Origin: Glutamicibacter soli
Lineage (GTDB): Bacteria; Actinomycetota; Actinomycetes; Actinomycetales; Micrococcaceae
Length of the DNA: 64,000 nt
Direction of reading: 5' to 3'
Assembly: GCF_003309065.1 (NCBI RefSeq)
Contig: NZ_POAF01000005.1
Span: 62,001-126,000, forward strand
Position numbers and translations under genes: made by a program. The notes beneath the pieces were generated by a model that did no database searches, had not been told where the DNA came from, and worked only from the letters and a program-made list of their open reading frames with translations. Of this stretch, positions 16,232-24,351 are shown in pieces; within the stretch, counting starts at the first letter, position 1, and the number at the start of each line of letters is the position of its first letter.

Positions 16232-17372
16232 CCACTGGAGGCTTCGCGAATATTTTCTGCGTGGCGGTCTTGGCCTTGGTCAGGCCGGCGATCGTTGCAT
16301 TGCGCAGGCGCAGGCCCAGCGGCTTCTCGATGAATCGCACAACAGCATAGGACCACAGCATCAGCACCGCAACGGTGCCGGTCAGCAGGACGTACTTGTT
16401 CACTTGGCCATGCAGCTGCTCGATGATCCACCATCCCCACAGTTGGTGGAACAGGTAGAGCGGGAAGGTCAGGGAACCGGCAACGGCAAGCCATTTGGCT
16501 CGGATATGTTTCAGCGGTGTTAGCGTGCACAGCGCCAGCAGGCCAACGCAGAGCACGATCAGCGCCTGGAAGTGCCACGCGGGAACGTGCATGTTCGACA
16601 GTTGCAGCGCGTCTTCGCTGCCCTTCAAGCCGGTGAAGTAGGCCGCGATCACGGTATTGAATGCCACGACGAACCAGCGCAGCAGGCTGTGGCCATCGCG
16701 GTAGATCAGGTAGAGCACCATGCCTGCGGCGAAGAGCGCGGCGTAGGGGCCGGCGATCCAGTCCTGGAGTTTCACGTAGCTGGTGAAGTGCAGATAGAGG
16801 CCCAGCGCAGGCCAGAGCACCGAGAGCAGCATGATCGACTTGTTCTTCACCAGGCCGCACAAGAGCATGATGCCAAGCAGGATGTAGAAGCGCAGTTCGA
16901 CCCAGAGCGTCCAATACACGCCGTCCAGATGCCGCACCTCGAACGCCGTTTGCATCATGGTCAGGTTCGGCAAGATGTCCGCCGGAGTGCGTCCGTCGGC
17001 GATCGATGGCCAGAAGACGAAAGACAGCAGCGCTGCCGCGAGCACGGCAACCCAATAAGCGGGATAGAGCCTGCCCACGCGCGAACCGATGAATTGGATG
17101 ACCGATTTGCCCTGCATCGACATCAGGATCACGAAGCCGGAGATCAGGAAAAACAGCTGTACGCCGATCTGGCCGTACCGGGTGACCGTCGAGAGCACCG
17201 GCCAAGTATCGTGGGCATGTTGACCCCAGAAATTGTGGCCCCATGCGGTGTAGTGGTAGAGGACTACGACCACGGCTGCGGTGATACGTAGACCGTCCAG
17301 TAATCCCAAGCGCGGGGCCGGTTGACGCGGCTGAATGGTATCGCTGTTTGGCACGCCTCCAACTTTAAACAC
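16185..17372 (-). CDS. Acyltransferase 3 family membrane protein (OafA-like)
   Basis: 395 residues with about ten hydrophobic helices. The N-terminus LGLLDGLRITAAVVVVLYHY carries the R...H pair typical of acyltransferase-3 proteins (Pfam Acyl_transf_3), and FFLISGFVI and RLYPAYW (RxxRxxP/PAY-type motif) follow. These proteins transfer acyl groups, usually acetyl, to sugars of the envelope or to secondary metabolites. The target is not predictable. Start GTG at 17372 in an AT-rich upstream region. The C-terminal tail (residues about 355-395) is basic and cytosolic and overlaps ybaK on the opposite strand. Monocistronic. Confidence 0.9.
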   Translation of the reverse strand: MFKVGGVPNSDTIQPRQPAPRLGLLDGLRITAAVVVVLYHYTAWGHNFWGQHAHDTWPVLSTVTRYGQIGVQLFFLISGFVILMSMQGKSVIQFIGSRVGRLYPAYWVAVLAAALLSFVFWPSIADGRTPADILPNLTMMQTAFEVRHLDGVYWTLWVELRFYILLGIMLLCGLVKNKSIMLLSVLWPALGLYLHFTSYVKLQDWIAGPYAALFAAGMVLYLIYRDGHSLLRWFVVAFNTVIAAYFTGLKGSEDALQLSNMHVPAWHFQALIVLCVGLLALCTLTPLKHIRAKWLAVAGSLTFPLYLFHQLWGWWIIEQLHGQVNKYVLLTGTVAVLMLWSYAVVRFIEKPLGLRLRNATIAGLTKAKTATQKIFAKPPVAIPESKYQQSWPQSR

Positions 17373-17440
17373 TGAACCTATAAAAACGCTGTTAATAGAA
17401 ACGTTATAAATCTATTTCTAAGAAATCATTCAGTTAACGG

Positions 17441-17476
17441 CCAAGGGCCCACAGATCGAAATCTGTGGACCCTTGG
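17441..17476 (-). terminator. Terminator after rplL
   Basis: Hairpin CCAAGGG-CCACAGAT / ATCTGTGG-CCCTTGG with a tetraloop, 27 bases after the rplL stop. The T-run is weak, so some read-through is possible. Confidence 0.7.
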
Positions 17477-17502
17477 TAATAAGTTGCGAGTGACCGCGTA
17501 AC

Positions 17503-17877
17503 TTACTTAACGGTAACGGTTGCACCGGCAGCTTCGAGGGCTTCCTTAGCCTTCTCAGCAGCGTCCTTGGCAACACCCTCGAGCAGAGCCTTAGGAGCGC
17601 CGTCAACGAGCTCCTTAGCTTCCTTCAGACCCAGGGAGGTGATTGCGCGAACTTCCTTGATGACTGCGATCTTCTTGTCGCCAGCCGACTCCAGGACTAC
17701 GTCGAATTCGGTCTGCTCTTCAGCAGCGGCTTCGCCACCGGCAGCCGGGCCTGCAACTGCAACAGCAGCAGCGGTAACGTCGAAGGTCTCTTCGAATTCC
17801 TTAACGAACTCGGAAAGCTCGATGATGGTCATTTCCTTGAATGCGGAAAGCAGCTCTTCGTTGGTGAGCTTCGCCAT
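17503..17877 (-). CDS. rplL: 50S ribosomal protein L7/L12
   Basis: Stalk protein that recruits translation GTPases. 124 residues: N-terminal dimerisation helix ([20 protein letters not shown]), Ala/Gly-rich hinge (about 38-53), and C-terminal domain with the factor-binding segment [20 protein letters not shown]. Follows rplJ by 71 bases and shares its promoter and leader. Confidence 0.99.
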   Translation of the reverse strand: MAKLTNEELLSAFKEMTIIELSEFVKEFEETFDVTAAAVAVAGPAAGGEAAAEEQTEFDVVLESAGDKKIAVIKEVRAITSLGLKEAKELVDGAPKALLEGVAKDAAEKAKEALEAAGATVTVK

Positions 17878-17948
17878 GGTCGGCGTCCTTTCGGTTTTGG
17901 CCTTGCGGCCTATGAATATGGGTTACGTTGCGAGAGAATCTCGAAAGC

Positions 17949-18470
17949 TTAGGCTTCTGCCGGGGCTTCCTCGGCGGCAGCGCCACCGTTCTCTTCGAGC
18001 TTTGCACGCAGGGCGTCGACGACGCGGGCAGCAGCGGAAGCTGGAGCCTGCAGCACGGCAGCAACACGTGCCAGCTGAGTCTCGCGCGATTCCAGCGCAG
18101 CCAAGGCTGCGATGCCGGCCGTATCAAGTGCCTTGCCTTCGAACCAACCGGTCTTGATAACCAGCTTGTCGTTGGCCTTGGCGAACTCCGTGAGGCTCTT
18201 TGCGGCAGCAACTGCATCGCCCTTAATGAAGGCGATAGCGGTCGGACCGGAAAGCTGGTCATCGAATGCTTCGATGCCGGCTTCCTTCGCTGCGATAGCG
18301 GTCAAGGTATTCTTCACAACGGCGTACTTGGTCTCCTGACCAAGCGAGCGGCGCAGATCCTTGAGCTGTGCAACGGTAAGCCCACGGTATTCGGTCAAGA
18401 CAGCCGCAGACGAATCTTTGAAGTCAGCAGTGATCTCTTCAATCGCTGCAGTCTTGCTCGGGGTTGCCAT
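17949..18470 (-). CDS. rplJ: 50S ribosomal protein L10
   Basis: Stalk base protein (173 residues) that anchors L7/L12 dimers. Begins MATPSKTAAIEEI, contains the conserved TEYRGLTVAQLKDLRRSL segment and the Ala-rich C-terminal helix for L12. RBS GGAAGGAG precedes the ATG. Expression is probably autoregulated through its 178-base leader, which contains paired hairpins and a T-run hairpin. Confidence 0.98.
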   Translation of the reverse strand: MATPSKTAAIEEITADFKDSSAAVLTEYRGLTVAQLKDLRRSLGQETKYAVVKNTLTAIAAKEAGIEAFDDQLSGPTAIAFIKGDAVAAAKSLTEFAKANDKLVIKTGWFEGKALDTAGIAALAALESRETQLARVAAVLQAPASAAARVVDALRAKLEENGGAAAEEAPAEA

Positions 18471-18648
18471 AACACTCCTTCCGGGGATTTGTTCGGTACC
18501 GTTTCATAACCGGCGAGGCCATAAAAAAGGCCCCGCGCAGGAGCACAGGGCAGTTCAACTCATTCAAGTCAAATCAAATCTATGAAACCTGCGTTGGTCG
18601 TCCTTGCGGACCTTTAGGAGCATAAATGCTCAACCGACGGTCTTCGGT
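18471..18648 (-). promoter_or_regulatory. rplJ leader (L10-leader-like)
   Basis: 178-base untranslated leader. In transcription order it holds the hairpins GAGCAT-TT-ATGCTC and GGTCC-GCAA-GGAC, a conserved-looking GACGACCAACGCAGG stretch, then a terminator-like hairpin before the ribosome-binding site. In many bacteria the L10(L12)4 complex binds such a leader. The structural match is my own folding and not a covariance-model hit. Confidence 0.6.
18522..18551 (-). terminator. Attenuator hairpin in the rplJ leader
   Basis: On the minus strand GCCCTGTGC-TCCT-GCGCGGGGC folds into a 9-bp stem (two G-U pairs) immediately followed by CTTTTTTA. It lies about 50 bases before the rplJ start, in the position of a regulatory terminator. 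Confidence 0.7.
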
Positions 18649-18654
18649 ATTTCT

Positions 18655-18684
18655 ATTGTAGGCACGCATCACGCCCTCTTCCAA
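18655..18684 (-). promoter_or_regulatory. rplJL promoter
   Basis: TTGGAA (18684-18679), 18-base spacer, then the near-perfect -10 TACAAT (18660-18655). Start predicted near 18648. A perfect 8-bp hairpin GCGGTATC / GATACCGC sits just upstream (18692-18717). Confidence 0.75.
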
Positions 18685-18733
18685 ATTCAGCGGTATCGTC
18701 GAGGCGTGATACCGCCCACTTGAACCGCTGCTT

Positions 18734-18873
18734 AAAAAGACAAGGCCTGCATCTAGCACTTGGGGGACGCTAGATACAGGCTCCTTGTCGATGAGTAAGC
18801 TTTGGGGAAACTTACCCACCCAGCGCCTGCATAGTCTTGGGGGTCCCATGCAGACACCGCTGAATAAATCAGT
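18734..18873 (-). ncRNA. Putative small RNA with three C-rich-loop hairpins (6C-like)
   Basis: A compact transcription unit of about 140 bases between rplA and rplJ. Reading the minus strand: a small CTGA/TCAG hairpin; hairpin 1 (18853-18827) with stem CTGCAT/ATGCAG and loop GGGACCCCCAAGACT; hairpin 2 (18815-18795) with stem GTAAG/CTTAC plus TTT/AAA and a CCCC tetraloop; hairpin 3 (18789-18739), a stem of about 18 bp with loop GTCCCCCAAGT followed by TTTTTAAG, which doubles as terminator. The loops share C4-5 followed by AA. The actinobacterial 6C RNA is defined by two hairpins with C-runs in the loops, so this may be a divergent relative. It has no open frame. Confidence 0.65.
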
Positions 18874-18879
18874 GCTTCA

Positions 18880-18903
18880 ATGGTAGCATTTCTTGCCCAT
18901 GAC
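18880..18903 (-). promoter_or_regulatory. Promoter of the putative small RNA
   Basis: Extended -10 TGC-TACCAT (hexamer at 18885-18880) with a poor -35 TTCTGT 18 bases further up. Start predicted near 18873, just before the first hairpin. Confidence 0.5.
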
Positions 18904-19341
18904 ACAGAACCGTAAGCTGGCAAATTCCAATGAATTTCCCATGTTTTCGGGGGTTGACACTCCAAGATCCGCGAAATTACGGGGTTAAACGCATGATGAA
19001 AAAAATTGAACGCATTTGCATGTTTATGCGAGCGTGGCCGATTTTAGCGCTTTGAGGAGGGTTTCCAGCGTCCGCGTTCCTCTCGATTCCCCGCGTATCG
19101 CACTGCCCGGGAGGCTCATCACGAAAGTCCACTTCTGGATGCACCCACTCGGAGATTCATCCCAGGTCCGTGCCCTGTTGCGGGCGCATCTGGGTGAGGG
19201 TGCACTTGATTTGGCCGCCCATTTCCTGGCCGGCCCGACGCCTGGCTTCTCCCGCTCCCCTGGACCCACGGCGCCGGGGCAGCCCTGTTATCGACCTTGG
19301 GAGGTTGCTTGCACAACAGCGGATGCCCTCGGGGAATGCAA
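18886..19341. other. Gap between the small RNA and rplA
   Basis: About 450 bases without a recognisable gene. A plus-strand TTGACA (about 18954-18959) followed after 18 bases by TACGGG could start a transcript ending at the rplA terminator. Downstream, a 20-codon frame begins ATG ATG AAA AAA at 18993 and ends at 19055. A longer GC-driven frame (19016-19399) has no family-like sequence and runs through the terminator. I cannot support a protein. Confidence 0.4.
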
Positions 19342-19386
19342 AAGCCCGCGGGCACCATCACGATCAGTGATGGAGCCCGCGGGCTT
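19342..19386 (-). terminator. Bidirectional terminator after rplA
   Basis: Long stem AAGCCCGCGGGC-a-CCATCAC / GTGATGG-a-GCCCGCGGGCTT with loop GATCA, 17 bases after the rplA stop; AAAA/TTTA-like flanks on both sides. Confidence 0.85.
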
Positions 19387-19402
19387 AAATAAGCTCTAAA
19401 GC

Positions 19403-20104
19403 TTAGGCCTCAACGCGGGTTACGTTCGAGTCAACAGGGATGCCTGGACCGAAGGTGGTAGCGATGGTGGCCTTCGAGATGTAGCGGCCCTTCGAAGCCG
19501 AAGGCTTCAGACGCAGAACCTCATCCAGTGCAGCTGCGTAGTTCTCGGTCAGCTGCTTGGCATCGAACGAAGCCTTGCCAATGATGAAGTGCAGGTTCGA
19601 GTGCTTGTCGACGCGGAAGTCGATCTTGCCGCCCTTGATGTCGGTAACAGCCTTGGCCACATCCATGGTCACGGTGCCGGTCTTAGGGTTTGGCATCAGG
19701 TTACGTGGGCCGAGGATCTTACCCAGGCGGCCAACCTTGCCCATCAGGTCCGGGGTAGCAACCGCTGCGTCGAAGTCGGTCCAGCCGCCCTGGATCTTTT
19801 CGATCAGGTCGTCCGAGCCAACGAAGTCGGCGCCGGCTTCGCGGGCTGCCTCAGCCTTGTCACCGTTGGCGAAAACAACCACGCGGGCGGTCTTGCCGGT
19901 GCCGTGTGGCAGGTTCACGGTACCGCGAACCATCTGGTCGGCCTTGCGTGGGTCGACACCCAGGCGGAATGCAACCTCAACGGTCGAGTGGGTCTTGTCG
20001 CCAGCGATCTCCTTGGCCAGGGCGATTGCCTCGGCTGGAGCGTAGAACTTGTCAGCCTCGATCTTAGCCGCGGCGGCTACATATGCTTTGCTGCGCTTTG
20101 CCAT
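19403..20104 (-). CDS. rplA: 50S ribosomal protein L1
   Basis: 233 residues. Binds 23S rRNA at the L1 stalk and helps release E-site tRNA. Contains [15 protein letters not shown] at the N-terminus, the [18 protein letters not shown] segment, the interdomain [16 protein letters not shown] signature (about 125-140) and the second-domain [14 protein letters not shown] region. Follows rplK after a 139-base spacer, the usual place for L1 or L11 feedback; no clear hairpin there. Confidence 0.99.
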   Translation of the reverse strand: MAKRSKAYVAAAAKIEADKFYAPAEAIALAKEIAGDKTHSTVEVAFRLGVDPRKADQMVRGTVNLPHGTGKTARVVVFANGDKAEAAREAGADFVGSDDLIEKIQGGWTDFDAAVATPDLMGKVGRLGKILGPRNLMPNPKTGTVTMDVAKAVTDIKGGKIDFRVDKHSNLHFIIGKASFDAKQLTENYAAALDEVLRLKPSASKGRYISKATIATTFGPGIPVDSNVTRVEA

Positions 20105-20243
20105 CTGCGTTATCTCCTTATGCAGTCGTGGTCATGTGGACCGCGCTGGGTCCTGCCACGGGCGAAAAGTCCGGGTGAACTTATCGCCATTTCTTGAATT
20201 CTTGAGTGTCCTTCACCCATGGGGCGAATGACCGAAGGCGTTA

Positions 20244-20675
20244 TTAGCCTTCTACGGTCACGCCCATGGAGCGAGCGGTGCCGGCGATGATCTTGGCTGC
20301 TGCAGCCAGATCGTTTGCGTTGAGGTCAGCCATCTTGGAGGTGGCGATTTCCTCAACCTGTGCCTGGGTCAGGTTTGCAACCTTGTTGGTGTGCGGAACA
20401 CCCGAGCCCTTGGCGATGCCGGCAGCCTTCTTGATCAGCTCAGCTGCAGGTGGGGTCTTAGTGATGAAAGTGAACGAACGGTCTTCGTACACGGTGATTT
20501 CAACTGGAATCACGTTACCGCGCTGCGACTCGGTGGCAGCGTTGTAAGCCTTGCAGAATTCCATGATGTTGACGCCGTGCTGGCCAAGTGCAGGACCGAT
20601 TGGAGGAGCTGGGTTAGCAGCACCTGCCTGGATCTGCAGCTTGATGAGTCCGGTGACCTTTTTCTTTGGGGCCAT
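20244..20675 (-). CDS. rplK: 50S ribosomal protein L11
   Basis: 143 residues, GTPase-centre protein required for factor binding and stringent-response sensing, target region of thiopeptides. Shows [21 protein letters not shown], the [13 protein letters not shown] helix and the C-terminal rRNA-binding domain ending [12 protein letters not shown]. First gene of the rplK-rplA pair, 127 bases downstream of nusG. Confidence 0.99.
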   Translation of the reverse strand: MAPKKKVTGLIKLQIQAGAANPAPPIGPALGQHGVNIMEFCKAYNAATESQRGNVIPVEITVYEDRSFTFITKTPPAAELIKKAAGIAKGSGVPHTNKVANLTQAQVEEIATSKMADLNANDLAAAAKIIAGTARSMGVTVEG

Positions 20676-20802
20676 GTCGGGTCCTTCTACTCTTGCAGTT
20701 CCCGCAGCACAGGAGCGTGGTGCGGGTTGTGGCTATCGTGGCGCGACAGCCGAACGCGCCCTCGCATCGAAAGCACTCGAAGCGGGGCACGAAGACTTAA
20801 TA

Positions 20803-21639
20803 CTACTGGATCTTGGTGACCTGGTTGAAGTTCAGGGTCACCGGGGTCTCGCGTTCGAAGATCGAAACGAGCACAACCAGCTGAGCGGCTTCCAGCTTGA
20901 TCTCGGAGATCGTAGCCGGCATGGTCTCGAACGGACCATCGTTGACGATGACCGATTCGCCGACCTCGAAGTCCACGGTGACCTCGGTAATCGGGGCGCG
21001 GCCTGGCTTCGCGGCGTTTGGCTGCTCGGCCGGGTCGACCACGGTGTGCTCCAGCATGGAGAACACTTCATCGAGGTTCAGCGGGTTCGGATCGTGGGCG
21101 TTGCCCACGAAGCCGGTGACGCCTGGGGTGTGTCGAACAACACCCCACGAAGCGTCGGTCAGTTCCATGCGCACCAGGACGTAGCCCGGAATGCGCACAC
21201 GGCGCACGATCTTGCGCTGGGTGTTCTTGACCTCGACGACCTCTTCCATCGGAACCTGGATTTCGTAGATGAAATCTTCCATGTCCTGGGTCTGGATACG
21301 GGTTTCGAGGTTGACCTTCACGCGGTTTTCGTAACCTGCGTAGGTGTGGATTACGAACCAGTCGCCCGGAAGACGGCGCAGCTTCGTGCGGAATTCTTCC
21401 TTGAGCTTGGCTACCTTGTCGGCAGCGTCCTCTTCTGCTGGAGCTTCTTCCTCGGCGTCTGCGTCATCGGCATCCACGTCCGCAACGAGGGCCTCGAAGG
21501 ATTCGTCAACCGCTGCGGTTGCCTCTTCGGTTTCGTCGATTGCAGCTTCTTCAGCTGCCTCCACCTGATCGCCGGTGGCTTCAACGAACTCGTTTTCGAC
21601 CTCGTCATTAATCTGCGGTTCGAGTTCCTTGTCGGACAC
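20803..21639 (-). CDS. nusG: Transcription termination/antitermination protein NusG
   Basis: 278 residues. The first 80 or so form a highly acidic Glu/Asp/Ala-rich extension, common in Actinobacteria but absent from the 180-residue enterobacterial form. Then follow the NGN domain ([15 protein letters not shown], about 95-109; [10 protein letters not shown]) and the KOW domain ([18 protein letters not shown]). NusG couples RNA polymerase with Rho and the ribosome. GTG start, RBS GCAGGA. Located after secE, separated by a terminator-like hairpin. Confidence 0.97.
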   Translation of the reverse strand: MSDKELEPQINDEVENEFVEATGDQVEAAEEAAIDETEEATAAVDESFEALVADVDADDADAEEEAPAEEDAADKVAKLKEEFRTKLRRLPGDWFVIHTYAGYENRVKVNLETRIQTQDMEDFIYEIQVPMEEVVEVKNTQRKIVRRVRIPGYVLVRMELTDASWGVVRHTPGVTGFVGNAHDPNPLNLDEVFSMLEHTVVDPAEQPNAAKPGRAPITEVTVDFEVGESVIVNDGPFETMPATISEIKLEAAQLVVLVSIFERETPVTLNFNQVTKIQ

Positions 21640-21675
21640 TGCGGATCCTGCTTTCTTTGACTGGATGACACTAAA

Positions 21676-21708
21676 ATTGCCTCGGAGCGATTATACCGCC
21701 GAGGCAAT
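21676..21708 (-). terminator. Hairpin between secE and nusG with TATAAT in its loop
   Basis: Perfect 10-bp stem ATTGCCTCGG / CCGAGGCAAT, 13-base loop, followed on the minus strand by TTTTAG. The loop contains TATAAT (21695-21690). It could end part of the secE transcript and at the same time position a nusG promoter. Confidence 0.65.
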
Positions 21709-21712
21709 CAAA

Positions 21713-21961
21713 TTACTGTTCTACTTGCCGGGTGAACAGGAGGATCGATCCCTGCCCGAAGACGAAGTCTAACGCTGTGACGATCGCGATGACCACCACG
21801 ACGAAGCCAAGAACAACGAAGAAGTAGTTCACGAGTTCGCTGCGCGTTGGTGTGACGACTTTTTTCAGTTCGCCGATTACCTGGCGGAAGAACAGCATGA
21901 TGCGGGCGAAGATGCCCTTTTTCTGCTTGCCTTTGCCCGAGTTCACTACAGCCTCTGTCAC
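21713..21961 (-). CDS. secE: Preprotein translocase subunit SecE
   Basis: 82-residue single-helix subunit of the SecYEG channel. The amphipathic surface helix (FFRQVIGELKKVVTPTR, about 24-40) precedes the transmembrane segment VVLGFVVVVIAIVTALDFVF. The start is the GTG at 21961 (VTEAVVNSGKGK) preceded by GAGGAAC; longer in-frame starts lack a ribosome-binding site. Lies between tRNA-Trp and nusG, the standard actinobacterial order. Confidence 0.95.
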   Translation of the reverse strand: MTEAVVNSGKGKQKKGIFARIMLFFRQVIGELKKVVTPTRSELVNYFFVVLGFVVVVIAIVTALDFVFGQGSILLFTRQVEQ

Positions 21962-21999
21962 GTTGTTCCTCGTTTCAATTTTTTGGCCAGTTGAAACAA

Positions 22000-22040
22000 T
22001 CACGGTGTGCCGCAGCCGTTCTGACCACAACACACCGTGA
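22000..22040 (-). repeat. Inverted repeat between tRNA-Trp and secE
   Basis: TCACGGTGTG / CACACCGTGA, 10 bp with a 21-base loop, followed by ATTGTTTC. It may aid tRNA-Trp 3' processing or partial termination in front of secE. Confidence 0.55.
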
Positions 22041-22076
22041 CGTGAGATTCTCGCTGAGCGATAGATCGCTACTGCG

Positions 22077-22149
22077 CAGGGCAGACAGGACTCGAACCTG
22101 CAACCTGCGGTTTTGGAGACCGCTGCGCTACCAATTGCGCCACTACCCT
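22077..22149 (-). tRNA. tRNA-Trp (anticodon CCA)
   Basis: 73 bases, cloverleaf complete: acceptor AGGGTAG / CTGCCCT (one G-U pair), anticodon loop CTCCAAA, T-arm GTTCGAGTC. No encoded CCA end. Stands directly upstream of secE, as in other Actinobacteria. Confidence 0.97.
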
Positions 22150-22413
22150 TTAGAGCTGAATGCTCCGTTGCATAATCTTGTCGGATTCAGCGTTATGCCT
22201 TGTCCGTTGCGATGTCTTTGCAACGAGAAATAACTTTACGCAACGAAATCCAAAATGTCGAACTGGACAGATGCAGTGTGGCGCATAACGCATTTTCGTC
22301 ACCACTGGACTGGTCGTGAGAGGTCATTTTTCCAGTTCGGCGCGGGAAGCGCGCCCGCGGGATCTAGACTAGAAGCATCACCAACCATCGTTGACTTCAG
22401 GACGAAATCTTCC

Positions 22414-23613
22414 ATGTCTAGAATCTCTCGCCGCATCGGCGCAATTTCCGAATCCGCAACCCTCGCCGTTGACGCCAAGGCCAAGGCCCTGAAGGCCGCA
22501 GGACGCCCGGTCATCGGATTCGGCGCTGGTGAGCCTGACTTCCCAACCCCGGATTACATCGTCGAGGCAGCCGTGCAGGCAGCCCGCGATCCGAAGAACC
22601 ACCGCTACTCTCCTGCCGGCGGACTTCCCGAGCTACGTGAAGCCGTAGCAGCGAAGACCCTGCGAGATTCTGGCTACGAGGTCGCCCCTTCCCAGGTCCT
22701 GATCACCAACGGCGGCAAGCAGGCCGTGTACAACACCTTCGCCGCGCTGCTGGATCCCGAAGACGAGGTCATCGTCCCGGCTCCGTACTGGACCACCTAC
22801 CCTGAAGCCATCCAGCTGGCCGGCGGCAAGCCGGTGGAGATCTTTGCCGGCCCGGAGCAGGGCTACAAGGTCACCGTGGAGCAGCTGGAATCCGTGCGCA
22901 CCGAGCGCACCAAGATCCTGCTCTTCGTTTCCCCGTCCAACCCGACCGGCGCCGTCTACACCCCGGAGCAGGTCCGGGAGATCGGCCTGTGGGCCGCGGA
23001 GCACGGCCTGTGGGTTGTCACCGATGAGATCTACGAGCACCTGACCTACGGCGATGCGCAGTTCAGCTCCATCGCCACCCTGGTGCCGGAGCTCGAAGAC
23101 CGCGTGGTCGTGCTCAATGGCGTAGCCAAGACCTATGCGATGACCGGGTGGCGCGTGGGATGGATGATCGGCCCGAACGACGTCATCAAGGCCGCCACCA
23201 ACCTGCAGTCGCACGCGACCTCGAATGTCGCCAACGTGTCGCAGCGCGCCGCGCTGGCCGCCGTGGCAGGTCCGCTGGATGCCGTGAACGAGATGAAGAC
23301 CGCCTTTAACCGCCGCCGCTTGGCCATCGTCGAGGGCCTGAACACCATCGACGGCCTGCACTGCCCGACCCCGGACGGCGCCTTCTACGCCTACTCGGAT
23401 GTCCGCGGCCTGCTGGGCCGCGAGATCCGCGGCGTCGTGAACAACACCAGCGCCGAGCTGGCCGCCTTCATCCTGGAGCAGGCCGAGGTCGCCGTGGTTC
23501 CGGGCGAGGCATTCGGCCCGTCGGGCTACATCCGGATGTCGTATGCACTGGGCGACGCTGATCTGGCCGAAGGTGTCGACCGCATGATCAAGCTGCTGGG
23601 CGAAGCCAAGTAG
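22414..23613 (+). CDS. Aspartate aminotransferase-type PLP enzyme
   Basis: 399 residues, fold-type I class I/II aminotransferase, probably aspartate:2-oxoglutarate transaminase (cytoplasm). Visible motifs: [13 protein letters not shown] near the N-terminus, [10 protein letters not shown] (substrate/PLP Asn), the Schiff-base lysine in [16 protein letters not shown] (about residue 240), and the C-terminal arginine in GYIRMSYA. The ATG at 22414 is preferred; AGGA lies 10 bases upstream. Upstream TAGACT (22367-22372) is a probable -10. This gene sits next to secE in many Actinobacteria. Confidence 0.93.
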   Translation: MSRISRRIGAISESATLAVDAKAKALKAAGRPVIGFGAGEPDFPTPDYIVEAAVQAARDPKNHRYSPAGGLPELREAVAAKTLRDSGYEVAPSQVLITNGGKQAVYNTFAALLDPEDEVIVPAPYWTTYPEAIQLAGGKPVEIFAGPEQGYKVTVEQLESVRTERTKILLFVSPSNPTGAVYTPEQVREIGLWAAEHGLWVVTDEIYEHLTYGDAQFSSIATLVPELEDRVVVLNGVAKTYAMTGWRVGWMIGPNDVIKAATNLQSHATSNVANVSQRAALAAVAGPLDAVNEMKTAFNRRRLAIVEGLNTIDGLHCPTPDGAFYAYSDVRGLLGREIRGVVNNTSAELAAFILEQAEVAVVPGEAFGPSGYIRMSYALGDADLAEGVDRMIKLLGEAK

Positions 23614-23627
23614 GTTTCCAACACCAC

Positions 23628-23671
23628 ACAAGCCGAGGCGCCAACCTGGAAAGGGTGGCGCCTCGGCTTGT
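23628..23671 (+). terminator. Bidirectional terminator between aminotransferase and response regulator
   Basis: Long stem ACAAGCCGAGGCGCCA-a-CC / GG-g-TGGCGCCTCGGCTTGT with loop TGGAAA between the convergent genes. Confidence 0.85.
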
Positions 23672-23685
23672 CTGGTTTCCGGCAT

Positions 23686-24351
23686 CTAGAGGATCTTGCG
23701 CTCCACGGCCCAGCGGGTCAGCTCATGGCGGTTGGACAGCTGCAGCTTGCGCAGCACGTTGGAGACGTGCGATTCGACGGTCTTGATCGAAATGAACAGC
23801 TCCTTGGCCACTTCCTTATAGCTGTAGCCCCGGGCGATCAGCCGCATGACCTGCAGCTCGCGGTCCGTGAGCAGGTCCAGCTGCTCGTCGATCTGCCCCG
23901 ACGCCACCGAGGAGCCGAAGGCGTCGAGCACGAAGCCTGCAAGGCGCGGGGAGAACACCGCGTCTCCCCCGGCCACCCGGCGTACCGCATCCGAGATCTC
24001 CTGGCCCGAAACGCTTTTGGTGACGTACCCGCGCGCACCGGAGCGGATTACCAGCACCACGTCCTGCGCCGAGTCCGAAACGCTCAGCGCCAGGAACTTG
24101 GTCTGGGAGAAAAGGTGCGCGCAGGAGGCAAGCACCTCCGCGCCCCCGCCGCCCCGGCCGCCAGGCAGGTGGACATCCAGCAGCACCACGTCCGGGCGCT
24201 CGCGCTCGATCACCTCGATGGCCTGCTCCACGCTGCCGGCTTCGCCCACGATCTGCAGGTCCGCGGCAAGATCCGCGCGCAGCCCGGAACGGAAGATGGC
24301 GTGGTCGTCAACCAGCACCACCCGGTAGGTCTGTTCGGTGGTTTCACTCAT
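23686..24351 (-). CDS. NarL/LuxR-family response regulator
   Basis: 221 residues. Receiver domain with acidic pocket VDDH (15-17), phospho-acceptor Asp59 in LLDVHLPGG, and Lys in YVTKSVSG. C-terminal LuxR-type helix-turn-helix (LTDRELQVMRLIARGYSYKEVA ... IKTVESHVSNVLRKL, split here). Its ATG overlaps the TGA of the sensor kinase by four bases (ATGA), so the two are translated as a pair. The partner kinase carries a PspC domain, which suggests an envelope-stress role. Confidence 0.95.
   Translation of the reverse strand: MSETTEQTYRVVLVDDHAIFRSGLRADLAADLQIVGEAGSVEQAIEVIERERPDVVLLDVHLPGGRGGGGAEVLASCAHLFSQTKFLALSVSDSAQDVVLVIRSGARGYVTKSVSGQEISDAVRRVAGGDAVFSPRLAGFVLDAFGSSVASGQIDEQLDLLTDRELQVMRLIARGYSYKEVAKELFISIKTVESHVSNVLRKLQLSNRHELTRWAVERKIL

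Noticed and set aside
19016-19399. 127-codon plus-strand frame near rplA
   Set aside because: TTG start, no ribosome-binding site, no family-like sequence, and it runs through the rplA terminator.
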